A stretch of 9,794 nt of DNA from Firmicutes bacterium UBA4981 (GCA_002398515.1 DGZL01000081.1:1-9794); one strand, 5' to 3'. Positions 1-5,952 are shown, numbered from the stretch's first letter. The notes: generated by a model from the sequence alone, not told the origin. A program made the numbers and translations.

Positions 1-10
1 AGGTGTAAGG

Positions 11-45
11 TTTTCGACCACATATTTCGAAAACGTGGTCGAAAA
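11..45. repeat. Perfect 11-bp inverted repeat at left edge of array
   Basis: TTTTCGACCAC at 11-21 is the exact reverse complement of GTGGTCGAAAA at 35-45, with a 13-nt loop. It places one core in reverse orientation relative to all later copies, as at the boundary of an array or a mobile element end. Confidence 0.75.
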
Positions 46-265
46 TAGCGCACGATTCTTGAAAATGTGGTCGAATTTCAACCAGTCATCGTCAGAAATC
101 CCTTAAGACGTAGAGTTTTTTGCGCCAGGTGGTCGAAAATAGTACACGAATTCCAAAAGCGTGGTCGAAAATAGAGCACGCTTTTCAAAAATGTGGTCGA
201 TTCTCTATCACTCGCGGGCTTATTTTCGAAAATGTGGTCGGAAATAGTACACGATTTTCAATAAC

Positions 266-284
266 GTGGTCGAAAATCGACCAC
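266..284. repeat. Perfect 8-bp inverted repeat inside array
   Basis: GTGGTCGA at 266-273 and TCGACCAC at 277-284 are reverse complements separated by AAA. This is the only internal unit where the core meets an inverted core directly; the matching unit at 404 is partly degraded. Confidence 0.7.
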
Positions 285-546
285 CTCGGCGAGGTCGGTG
301 GGCGAAATCCTGACACCTCGGTCGCATACGGTGGTCGAAATTCTATCACTCTCGCGTTCGCTTCGAAAAACGTGGTCGGAAATAGTACACCATTTCGAAA
401 AACGTGGTCGATTTTCGGACACCCTCGGGCCCACTTCTGAAAGTGCGGTCAAAAATAGGGCCCGCGTGGGATTTTACAGGCAAGCGTCACATAGTCCCGA
501 TTTTCAGTAGGTGAGGGCTATCGTGTATGCCGAGGCGCCATTGTGA

Positions 547-723
547 GGCTTGGCAGGGACTTACAAATTCCTGTCGAATATCATTACTAACAGAAAACAC
601 GACGCCGTTGTTCTTTCCTCGCAGGAAGAGAGCAATCTCATTATTTCCGATCTACGTTTTCAACTTGAAAAACAAAAGGCGTTGTGCGAACAAGGGGAGC
701 AAGGACTTCTCGATCGAAAATAA
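547..723 (+). pseudogene. Open frame without a good start; possible gene remnant
   Basis: The frame is open from just after a TGA at 544 to the TAA at 721-723. Its C-terminal part reads SSQEESNLIISDLRFQLEKQ and then KALCEQGEQGLLDRK, which looks like a genuine charged helical or coiled-coil tail. There is no ATG; the only starts are TTG at 550 and CTG at 571, neither with a well-spaced Shine-Dalgarno. A competing frame begins at ATG 527 with a well-placed AGGTGAGGG at 509-517, but its second half is strongly basic and reads like an out-of-frame translation. A single-base frameshift joining the two frames would make one product of about 65 residues. I recognise no family. It may be the decayed tail of a gene damaged near the upstream repeat array. 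Confidence 0.25.
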
Positions 724-817
724 GTAGTTGATGTCCTTGAATCTGACCATCAAGCACTATAGACTACGCTCAAAAACCCTTTGCTCCAGCTGGATAAACC
801 TTAGGGGGGGTGTTGCG

Positions 818-1066
818 ATGAATCCTTTGCTTCACCGCATTATCGGAAATCTTGTTCACATATGGCAAGCCGATGAACATGCACGTCTTATTCGTTATGC
901 GAAGTCGGAAGATGAGGAAGTAAGAAAGAAGGCGCAGCAAGCCTTGAAAACAAGAGACTATCTTGCATATGCGGGACTGGGCTTCGCCGGAATAGTCGGA
1001 CTCCGGTCACTCATACGCGAGGTGTCTAAGCAGTTCTTTGGAGCGCATACTACGAGAAAGCTGTGA
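818..1066 (+). CDS. Small hypothetical protein (82 aa), possible single membrane helix
   Basis: I do not recognise this gene. The start at ATG 818 is chosen because a G-rich ribosome binding site (AGGGGGGG, 803-810) lies 7 nt upstream; the frame is open further upstream to 728 without a comparable site. The product begins MNPLLHRIIGNLVHIW. A charged helical middle follows (about residues 22-45, rich in Arg, Lys and Glu), then a hydrophobic stretch around residues 49-62 (YLAYAGLGFAGIVGL) that could be a short membrane or amphipathic helix. It ends in a basic tail. It stands alone, about 95 bp before the tRNA-Leu transcript, with no obvious terminator after it. Codon use is ordinary for the window. 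A real small protein is likely; its function is unknown. Confidence 0.6.
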   Translation: MNPLLHRIIGNLVHIWQADEHARLIRYAKSEDEEVRKKAQQALKTRDYLAYAGLGFAGIVGLRSLIREVSKQFFGAHTTRKL

Positions 1067-1097
1067 TTCTTGAAATCAACAGAATGCCGTACCCCCC

Positions 1098-1126
1098 TTG
1101 CCCGTAGATGCAGCGTGTTGTATAAT
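1098..1126 (+). promoter_or_regulatory. Sigma-A-type promoter of tRNA-Leu
   Basis: TTGCCC at 1098-1103, a 17-bp spacer and a perfect TATAAT at 1121-1126 lie 34 nt before the mature tRNA 5' end, giving a short leader starting near 1133. The -10 is flanked by TGTTG and CAACA, a small dyad that may be fortuitous. Confidence 0.8.
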
Positions 1127-1160
1127 CAACAGGCAACTTGATTACCTTCTTTGACTTTGT

Positions 1161-1248
1161 GCCGGAGTGGCGGAATGGCAGACGCACGCGACTCAAAATC
1201 GCGCGGAGTTAACTCTCCTTGGGGGTTCAAGTCCCCCCTCCGGCACCA
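1161..1248 (+). tRNA. tRNA-Leu, anticodon CAA, with encoded CCA
   Basis: The acceptor stem pairs GCCGGAG (1161-1167) with CTCCGGC (1238-1244), followed by discriminator A and encoded CCA (1246-1248). The anticodon stem CGCGA/TCGCG encloses the loop CTCAAAA, giving anticodon CAA, which reads UUG leucine codons. The long variable arm (GCGGAGTTAACTCTCC region) marks a class II tRNA, as expected for leucine. The T arm carries GGTTCAAGTCC. It is a single tRNA with its own promoter, so it is probably a monocistronic transcript. Confidence 0.95.
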
Positions 1249-1415
1249 ACTGTGTACATGGCTCTGTTTGGCTAAGGTTTTTCGTCCCGTCTCGGTCTGA
1301 TCCCTCCTTGGAATTGCGAATGGAAGCAGCCATATCCTCTTCATGTATCGCCTAATCCATCATTCATTTCACTCGGATAGACGGTTTTCTCCTCCTAGCC
1401 CAGTTCGACGGTGGA

Positions 1416-1424
1416 TGATATAAT
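1416..1424 (+). promoter_or_regulatory. Extended -10 promoter for the sda operon
   Basis: TGATATAAT at 1416-1424 is a perfect TATAAT with the TGn extension; the -35 position holds only a poor TAGCCC. Transcription would start near 1431, leaving a leader of about 220 nt before sdaAB. The stretch from the tRNA end (1249) to here shows no gene and no convincing hairpin terminator. Confidence 0.6.
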
Positions 1425-1446
1425 TAACGCATAAGCCGGCCAGAAG

Positions 1447-1548
1447 CCGGTTCGTAGAAATGCAGCTGAACCCGGTTTGTAGAAACACAGCTCGCCCCGG
1501 CTCACAGAAGCGCAGCCGGGCCCCTGGCTCACGAGAGTGCAGCTATGT
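1447..1548 (+). repeat. Four imperfect 25-27-bp tandem repeats in the sda leader
   Basis: Units begin at 1447, 1472, 1497 and 1524. They start CCGGTTCGTAGAAATGCAGC, CCGGTTTGTAGAAACACAGC, CCGGCTCACAGAAGCGCAGC and CTGGCTCACGAGAGTGCAGC. Spacing is 25, 25 and 27 bp. The conserved ends (CCGG at the front, CAGC near the back) frame a variable middle. If the promoter near 1420 is used, all four lie in the untranslated leader of sdaAB-sdaAA. Confidence 0.85.
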
Positions 1549-1586
1549 CAGGTTCCGAAGGCTGTAACTGGGCGCAGTCAACCTGA
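1548..1586 (+). other. 7-bp stem with long loop after the leader repeats
   Basis: TCAGGTT (1548-1554) and AACCTGA (1580-1586) are exact reverse complements around a 25-nt loop, directly after the fourth repeat. There is no T-run, so it is not an intrinsic terminator. It could be a leader structure or chance. Confidence 0.3.
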
Positions 1587-1649
1587 GCACAGGACACCGC
1601 ACGTACGGGTCATTTGAGGCGGGCAAATTGCCCACAAGAAGGTGAAAGT

Positions 1650-2327
1650 ATGAGTGTTTTTGACATAATCGGCCCTATCATGATTGGTCCTTCATCATCA
1701 CATACCGCAGGCGCGGTCCGTCTTGGCCTTGCAGCCCGTGCCATCATCGGTGGACAAGTATCCCGCGCTGACATAACCTTGCATGGCTCGTTTGCAGAGA
1801 CATATCACGGCCACGGCACCGATATTGCACTTGTAGCGGGCCTTTTAGGAATGAGTCCTGACGATGAGCGAATTCCGAATGCAATGCAAATTGCGCAAGA
1901 ACAAGGACTCAGAGTCGGGTTCCATAGAGCGGATTTGGGTGACGCTCATCCAAATTCCGCCCAGATGGAACTGGTGTCGCCTGACGGCGTTAAGAGGTCT
2001 ATAAGGGGTGCATCCGTCGGCGGAGGCAGCATCCTAATCACCAAGATTGATCAATTCACAGTGGACTTCACCGGTGAAAACCATGCGCTTGTGGTATCGT
2101 ACAAAGATCAACCCGGCATCATAGCAAAGATCACGTCACTGCTTGCAGCAGAGAATGTAAACATCGCAGCAATGCGCGTGTCCCGCGAAGCTAAGCATTC
2201 GAAAGCCCTTGCCATTGTTGAGCTGGATCAACCCGCTCCCGAGAAATCAATAACGAGAATCTCGCAAGTGCCCAGTGTAGACACGGTAATGGTCCTACCT
2301 CCGATATCGCTGGAAGAGGGTGAATAG
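1650..2327 (+). CDS. sdaAB: L-serine dehydratase, iron-sulfur-dependent, beta subunit (225 aa)
   Basis: This is the beta chain of the two-subunit L-serine ammonia-lyase, which converts L-serine to pyruvate and ammonia in the cytoplasm together with the alpha chain encoded next. The N-terminal half shows the family hallmarks GPSSSHTAGA (residues 13-22), GSFAETYHGHGTD (46-58), HPNS (100-103) and the glycine-rich GASVGGG (120-126). Residues about 147-217 form an ACT domain (ALVVSYKDQPGIIAKI and following), commonly an amino-acid sensing fold. The start at ATG 1650 has AAGAAGGTG just upstream and gives the usual length of about 220 residues. An in-frame ATG at 1614 would add 12 residues of non-family sequence. 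The stop is 3 bp before sdaAA, so the two are certainly co-transcribed. In one-chain bacterial serine dehydratases these two parts are fused. Confidence 0.96.
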   Translation: MSVFDIIGPIMIGPSSSHTAGAVRLGLAARAIIGGQVSRADITLHGSFAETYHGHGTDIALVAGLLGMSPDDERIPNAMQIAQEQGLRVGFHRADLGDAHPNSAQMELVSPDGVKRSIRGASVGGGSILITKIDQFTVDFTGENHALVVSYKDQPGIIAKITSLLAAENVNIAAMRVSREAKHSKALAIVELDQPAPEKSITRISQVPSVDTVMVLPPISLEEGE

Positions 2328-2330
2328 TGC

Positions 2331-3212
2331 ATGGCAATAACAACCATAGCCAAACTGGTCGAAGCAGCGTCATCTCGTGGTTCGACAATCGGCGCCCTAG
2401 CGCGGGAACTTGAAGCCGACGACACCGGGCTTTCCGTTGCCCAGCTTGATGAGAAGATGAGAAGACGCCTCCAAGTGATGCGCGACTCAGTAGCCGCCGG
2501 ACTCGAAGGAGTGCGTTCAAAAAGCGGACTTACCGGAGGAGATGCCCGTAGAATGACGGAAGCTCAATCAAGAGGCGTTCTGATAGGGAATGAGCCTCTC
2601 GACTCCGCAATGGCCTACGCCCTTGCCGTCTCCGAAGTAAATGCAGCTATGGGACGAATTGTGGCAGCTCCTACAGCAGGATCATGCGGCATATTGCCCG
2701 GGGTGTTGCTGTCAGTTGCCAAGACACTGGACACAAGCGACGCCTCCCTCATAGAAGCCCTTTTCTCTGCAGGCGCAGTGGGTGCAGTGGTAGCAAGGAG
2801 CAGCACCTTAGCAGGTGCTGCAGCAGGCTGTCAAGCAGAATGTGGCACCGGGGCTGCGATGGCTGCCGCTGCGGCAACAGAACTTGCCAAAGGATCACCG
2901 CGCCAGTGCGCTAATGCAGTAGCGTTTGCTTTCAAAGGCCTATTGGGCCTTGTCTGCGACCCGGTAGCAGGACTAGTCGAAGTGCCATGCATAAAACGAA
3001 ACGCGATCTGCGTCGCAGTAGCGTTAGCTGCAGCTGACATGGCTCTCGCAGGAATCGAAAGTGTAGTACCTCCTGATGAAGTGATTGAGACCATGGGACT
3101 GATCGGCCGTGAGCTGCCTGCTTCATTGAGAGAGACCGCACTCGGCGGACTTGCCGCTACTCCCACAGGAAAGGGGCTGGCGGCGAAGCTGATGTCGTCC
3201 AAACAAGAGTAG
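2331..3212 (+). CDS. sdaAA: L-serine dehydratase, iron-sulfur-dependent, alpha subunit (293 aa)
   Basis: This is the catalytic chain that carries the [4Fe-4S] cluster, which acts as Lewis acid to remove the serine hydroxyl. Visible motifs are PTAGSCGILPGVL (residues 114-126), AGCQAECGTGAA (165-176) and GLVCDPVAGLVEVPC (206-220), then the end motif ATPTGKG. Cys167, Cys209 and Cys220 are spaced 42 and 11 residues apart, the same spacing I recall for cluster ligands of the one-chain Legionella enzyme (343, 385, 396), so they are the likely ligands. Length matches the usual 290-300. The ribosome binding site AGAGGGTGA (2315-2323) lies inside the end of sdaAB. The enzyme would supply pyruvate from serine fermentation and is expected to be oxygen-sensitive. 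No strong terminator is visible downstream. Confidence 0.96.
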   Translation: MAITTIAKLVEAASSRGSTIGALARELEADDTGLSVAQLDEKMRRRLQVMRDSVAAGLEGVRSKSGLTGGDARRMTEAQSRGVLIGNEPLDSAMAYALAVSEVNAAMGRIVAAPTAGSCGILPGVLLSVAKTLDTSDASLIEALFSAGAVGAVVARSSTLAGAAAGCQAECGTGAAMAAAAATELAKGSPRQCANAVAFAFKGLLGLVCDPVAGLVEVPCIKRNAICVAVALAAADMALAGIESVVPPDEVIETMGLIGRELPASLRETALGGLAATPTGKGLAAKLMSSKQE

Positions 3213-3577
3213 ACCCGGCTCATTATCAGCACATAGTCTTAGCCTGCCAACTTTCACGCCTGCATAGGACAGGCCCTCCGGATTCTTAAGCCGAATCTGC
3301 ACATGGGCGCTCATGTCTTCATTTGCACTGATGTCCTCATGCGGGTTCATGTCTTGATAAGCGCTCTTGTCCTCATGAATGCTCATGTCTTCACAAGTGT
3401 TAATCCCTTCTGTCCCATCGTATAGCTTACATAGCAATTCAGGTAGTCAAACCACCGGGACCGCGGCCTGGCATCTGCAATCCATTCCATTGCACTTGCA
3501 TTCACCTTAAGCGCAAGCCTGGAAGGCAGACTCTCAGGTGCCCGACTGAAGTCTATGATATCGATAGGATACTGCAT
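3213..3577 (-). pseudogene. Possible frameshifted minus-strand gene with hexapeptide repeats
   Basis: One minus-strand frame opens at ATG 3577 with a protein-like sequence (begins MQYPIDIIDFSRAPESLPSR) and stops at 3383-3385. A second frame, open from 3437 down to 3123, continues with INTCED, MSIHED, KSAYQD, MNPHED, ISANED, MSAHVQ, then QIRLKNPEGLSYAGVKVGRL. Joining the frames near 3400 would give one plausible protein. The repeated codons vary mainly synonymously (GAA/GAG before GAC), as expected if the repeat was once translated. Against it: no good ribosome binding site is visible before ATG 3577, and the second frame has no stop before it runs antisense into sdaAA. In another frame three consecutive stops lie at 3228-3220. 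I recognise no family. Confidence 0.3.
3307..3414. repeat. Six imperfect 18-bp tandem repeats
   Basis: Units start at 3307, 3325, 3343, 3361, 3379 and 3397. Examples are GCGCTCATGTCTTCATTT, GCACTGATGTCCTCATGC and GCGCTCTTGTCCTCATGA; the sixth is strongly degenerate. The period is a multiple of three and matches the hexapeptide read on the minus strand. The repeats sit between sdaAA and the mop-splB pair. Confidence 0.85.
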
Positions 3578-3636
3578 AAATGCAACTGTTGATTGGCATA
3601 TATACACATAACATCAGACAAGGGGATGGGATTCAC

Positions 3637-3840
3637 ATGAAAATAAGCGGACGAAACAAACTAACCGGCAAGATAACAGAGCTTAAGACAGATGGCCTTG
3701 TGGCCCAGGTAAAGGTAAATGTAGAGCCTGGAACCATAACCGCTCTTATCACCAAAGGCGCTTCAGACGAACTTGGTCTTAAGCAAGGAGATATTGTCAC
3801 CGCCCTTGTGAAAGCCACATCAGTTATGATCTGCAAGTAA
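3637..3840 (+). CDS. mop: Mop-family molybdate/molybdopterin-binding protein, TOBE domain (67 aa)
   Basis: The whole protein is one TOBE/Mop domain: MKISGRNKLTGKITELKTDG at the N terminus, then a beta-rich body and KQGDIVTALVKATSVMICK at the end. This closely follows the layout of small clostridial molybdopterin-binding proteins (about 68 residues), in particular the start S-x-R-N-x-L-x-G-K and the end VKAT-x-VM. Such proteins assemble as oligomers that bind and store molybdate or tungstate in the cytoplasm. The start at ATG 3637 has AGGGGAT at 3621-3627; an in-frame upstream start at 3580 would add a non-family extension. The stop overlaps the next start (TAATG), so it is translationally coupled to splB. 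No molybdate transporter gene is nearby. Which oxyanion it binds cannot be told from sequence. Confidence 0.88.
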   Translation: MKISGRNKLTGKITELKTDGLVAQVKVNVEPGTITALITKGASDELGLKQGDIVTALVKATSVMICK

Positions 3841-4853
3841 TGGAAGCGTTCATCCCAAGGGTTGTGTTTATTCAGAAGGCTGCCCTCCAGTATCCTCTAG
3901 GGAGCAGGCTTATGAAAGAATTCAACGCTCGAGGAATTGAAGTCTCACTCTATGAAAAAAGAGTGCCTACAACACCAGGCCGGACTTTCAGAGATAGCTT
4001 TTTGAGTGCTAAGCGCACCATGGTAGTCCTCGTCCGAGCAAGGCGCGAATTCCAAACCTGCAAGCCGTCTGCCCACTATCAGCTACCTCTCGTTTCAGGA
4101 TGCCCGGGACACTGCGAGTACTGTTATCTCAACACGAATCTTGGAAAAAACCCATTTGTCAAAGTATACGTGAACATCGATGAAATCCTGGAACAAGCGG
4201 AGGAATATGTAGACCGACGCAAGCCTGAGGTGACTGTATTTGAAGGGTCAGCTACATCTGACCCGGTGGCTGTAGAATCCTGGACAGGCTCTCTTCAGGA
4301 GACTATAAGGTTTATCGCAACTCTTGGTTCCGCCGGATTTCGCTTCGCCACAAAGTACGGATATGTTCAGAATCTACTTAAACTCGAGCATAACGGCAAA
4401 ACTGAAGTGCGATTCAGCATCAACTCCGACTACGTGGTAAGGCAATTCGAAGCCGGAACGCCTCCCCTTGAAAACAGATTGAAAGCTGCAAGAGAAATCT
4501 CTTTGGCCGGATATCCTCTGGGCTTTCTCATTGGGCCTATCATTCACTTCCCGGAGTGGCGCAGCGAATACATGAGCCTCCTTGACTTGACGAGGGCGCA
4601 CATACCGGAAGGTGTCCCTGTCTCCTTCGAGCTCATAACCCATAGATTCACGACAAGGGCCAAAACGATTATCGAGGAAGTATATCCTGACACACAAGTC
4701 CCTCTTGGCCAGGAAGGACGAAGATTCAAGTACGGCCAGTTCGGGTACGGCAAGTACGTCTATGAGAAAGACCTCATGAGAGAAATGGAGGAGTTTTTCA
4801 GGACCGCCATTGGCACGCTGTTCCAGGAAGGTAAGCTTTTATACTTCGTTTGA
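3840..4853 (+). CDS. splB: Spore photoproduct lyase (radical SAM), 337 aa
   Basis: SplB is the radical SAM enzyme that reverts the spore photoproduct (5-thyminyl-5,6-dihydrothymine) in spore DNA to two thymines during germination. The cluster motif is CPGHCEYC, with Cys88, Cys92 and Cys95 in C-x3-C-x2-C spacing, followed by Tyr96. Other family blocks are TCKPSAHY (73-80), FRFATKYGYV (167-176), EVRFSINSDYVV (189-200), FELITHRFT (253-261) and FKYGQFGYGKYVY (286-298). Length fits the Bacillus enzyme (about 342). Notably, the Bacillus hydrogen donor Cys141 (context EASCTSD) aligns here with Ala138 (EGSATSD), while position 74 is Cys instead of Ser. I recall that the Clostridium acetobutylicum enzyme shows the same swap and uses Cys74. 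The start ATG overlaps the mop stop, without its own clear ribosome binding site, so translation is probably coupled. Confidence 0.95.
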   Translation: MEAFIPRVVFIQKAALQYPLGSRLMKEFNARGIEVSLYEKRVPTTPGRTFRDSFLSAKRTMVVLVRARREFQTCKPSAHYQLPLVSGCPGHCEYCYLNTNLGKNPFVKVYVNIDEILEQAEEYVDRRKPEVTVFEGSATSDPVAVESWTGSLQETIRFIATLGSAGFRFATKYGYVQNLLKLEHNGKTEVRFSINSDYVVRQFEAGTPPLENRLKAAREISLAGYPLGFLIGPIIHFPEWRSEYMSLLDLTRAHIPEGVPVSFELITHRFTTRAKTIIEEVYPDTQVPLGQEGRRFKYGQFGYGKYVYEKDLMREMEEFFRTAIGTLFQEGKLLYFV

Positions 4854-4925
4854 AGTGACCTTTGTATTTCCCAAGTCAACTGGGAACCCTATTCCTAGAA
4901 TCCCGATAGATTTGGAGGAATGGAT

Positions 4926-5099
4926 GTGGAACCAAAAACCACTAGCTGGATTGTAGTGGGACTGGGTGCGGTAGTCTCGCTTATAGGCCAGATGTCAAGG
5001 CCGGGGGAACTCGGCGCCGGGATACTGGGTTTTGGCATTGCCCATATCGTCCTGGGAATCCTGGACATGCTAAGGCCGACAGTAAGACAGCGCTCGTGA
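4926..5099 (+). CDS. Small two-helix membrane protein, hypothetical (57 aa)
   Basis: This gene is too short for many gene callers. It has two hydrophobic stretches, SWIVVGLGAVVSLIGQM near the N terminus and AGILGFGIAHIVLGILDML near the C terminus, joined by a short SRPGELG turn and followed by a basic tail (RPTVRQRS). That is a helical hairpin with both ends probably cytoplasmic. GTG 4926 is preferred because GGAGG at 4914-4918 is 7 nt upstream; the in-frame ATG at 4920 is only 1 nt from that site. It lies 72 bp after splB in the same direction and may share its transcript. I recognise no named family. The glycine-rich helices suggest tight helix packing. Confidence 0.7.
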   Translation: MEPKTTSWIVVGLGAVVSLIGQMSRPGELGAGILGFGIAHIVLGILDMLRPTVRQRS

Positions 5100-5379
5100 T
5101 GTTGTTGCAATAGGCAATGTCGCCATAATAGGCCCGGAAAACCCCAAAACGTTTCGCCATGCAGAGCCGCGCTTAGTTGAGCGCGGCATATGGCTCATTC
5201 TGGCATATTCTGACACAAACAACGCATTCCAGGCAGAACGCGAAAGAAGAGACGGGCAACTCAAAGTCGGCCCGCCCATTGGAGTAATCAATTCATTAAG
5301 GTGGCAGGAATCCCACATGTCGCCTGTAGCGCGTCTTATTCCCATTTGGAACCGTTCTCAAAGCACATGCAAAAACTGA
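5086..5379 (+). pseudogene. Open frame of 97 codons lacking a start; possible gene remnant
   Basis: The frame runs from just after a TAA at 5083 to TGA at 5377-5379. It includes VAIGNVAIIGPENPKTFRHA, ERGIWLILAYSDTNNAFQ and GPPIGVINSLRWQESHMSPV, which look protein-like. There is no ATG, GTG or TTG near the front; the first ATG is near the end. It begins inside the 3' end of the small membrane protein gene, one frame over, so a +1 frameshift near 5090 could fuse the two. It could also be a decayed gene or chance. The prominent hairpin at 5166-5187 lies within it. I recognise no family. Confidence 0.28.
5166..5187. terminator. GC-rich hairpin, possible terminator without T-run
   Basis: GCCGCGCT (5166-5173) and AGCGCGGC (5180-5187) form a perfect 8-bp stem around the loop TAGTTG. 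No U-tract follows on either strand (the plus side continues ATATGGCTCATTC). It could end the transcript of the upstream mop-splB-small membrane protein genes, or be an RNA structure in the open frame around it. Confidence 0.35.
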
Positions 5380-5418
5380 TGCAGCAACGAAAAGCCAAGC
5401 TTATCCCTGCTTACCCGG

Positions 5419-5952
5419 CTACTCGACTATCGTCACAACCTCTTCCCAAGGCCGCTCCTGCCGAGGACGTCGAGGCATCGGGCGTTCCTTCGGATACCCT
5501 ATGGGAATCATGGCGACAGGACGGAGATGCCCGGGGAGTTCCAACACCCGACCGGCAGCCTGTTCGTCAAAGGCTCCGACCCAACACGCGCCAAGCCCGA
5601 ATCCAACCACTGCAAGGAGCATGTTCTGGACAGCGGCAGCAGTATCTTGTATGCAGTACAGATCTGAACCCCGACTGCCGTATCTGCCGGCACTCCTGCC
5701 CGGGTCTGCAAGAACCACTATCACTACAGGCGCGTCCTGGACGAATTTCTGTCCATGCGCCGCTTCTGCCAAATTCGCCTTGAGTTCAGGACGCTTTACT
5801 ATAATGAATTGCCATGGCTGCATATTACCTGCGCTCGGCGCTTTCAACCCACACTCCATAATACGCCTTACCGTTTCATCTGGCACAGGATCTGGTTTGA
5901 AGTGACGTTCACTACGACGTTCTCTGATAACCTCAAAAAGATCTGTCGTCAA
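5419..5952 (-). CDS. Nitroreductase-family FMN protein (177 aa)
   Basis: This is a member of the nitroreductase superfamily, FMN-dependent NAD(P)H oxidoreductases that act in the cytoplasm, usually as homodimers. The N-terminal FMN-phosphate motif is RERRSERHF (residues 10-18), followed by APSAGNMQPWQF (38-49). The middle shows DAPVVIVVLAD (73-83), and the central helix block is DTAAAVQNMLLAVVGFGLG (103-121), then ACWVGAF. The C terminus has IPIGYPKERP, the usual G-Y-P flavin-side motif. The start is TTG at 5952: GGAGGG lies 8 nt upstream on the minus strand, and the family start (M-x-x-DLFEVI) fits. A TTG at 5970 would put the ribosome binding site inside the gene. It is alone on its strand and convergent with the preceding genes. 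The substrate cannot be inferred. Confidence 0.92.
   Translation of the reverse strand: MTTDLFEVIRERRSERHFKPDPVPDETVRRIMECGLKAPSAGNMQPWQFIIVKRPELKANLAEAAHGQKFVQDAPVVIVVLADPGRSAGRYGSRGSDLYCIQDTAAAVQNMLLAVVGFGLGACWVGAFDEQAAGRVLELPGHLRPVAMIPIGYPKERPMPRRPRQERPWEEVVTIVE

Larger units (their letters stand above)
11..450. repeat. Degenerate tandem array with GTGGTCG core, 32/41-bp units
   Basis: The exact heptamer GTGGTCG starts at 35, 67, 129, 161, 193, 234, 266, 331, 372 and 404, with degenerate copies at 298 (GTGGGCG) and 443 (GTGCGGTC). Most steps are 32-33 bp; two are 41 bp (193 to 234 and 331 to 372). A typical 32-bp unit begins GTGGTCGAAAATAGTACACG and ends TTTCGAAAAAC. The two 41-bp units share TTCTATCACTC followed by CGCG. 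The pattern from 193 recurs from 331, a higher-order period of about 138 bp: the units at 234 and 372 both read GTGGTCGGAAATAGTACAC, and those at 266 and 404 both run into CTCGG. The array is AT-rich between cores and has no unique spacers, so it is not a CRISPR array. Multiple end-proximal direct repeats of this kind are known for IS21-family elements as transposase-binding sites, so a transposon end or its remnant is my best guess, but no transposase is in the window. Confidence 0.85.

Noticed and set aside
120..440. Forward open frame of 106 codons across the repeat array
   Set aside because: It reads repeats with a 32-bp period, so each copy is in a different frame. There is no family-like sequence and no ribosome binding site; the openness follows from the repeat composition.
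11..450. CRISPR array
   Set aside because: Unit spacing is 32-41 bp with repeats adjoining each other, no unique spacers, strongly degenerate copies, and no cas gene in the window.
1126..1355. Open frames on both strands across the tRNA-Leu gene
   Set aside because: They are translations of the tRNA itself (for example the antisense RRGDLNPQGELTPRDFESRA string), a well-known false annotation.
5301..5905. Plus-strand open frames opposite the nitroreductase gene
   Set aside because: The minus-strand frame has clear FMN-binding motifs and a good ribosome binding site. The plus-strand frames are rich in Pro, Arg, Ser and Cys and show no motif.
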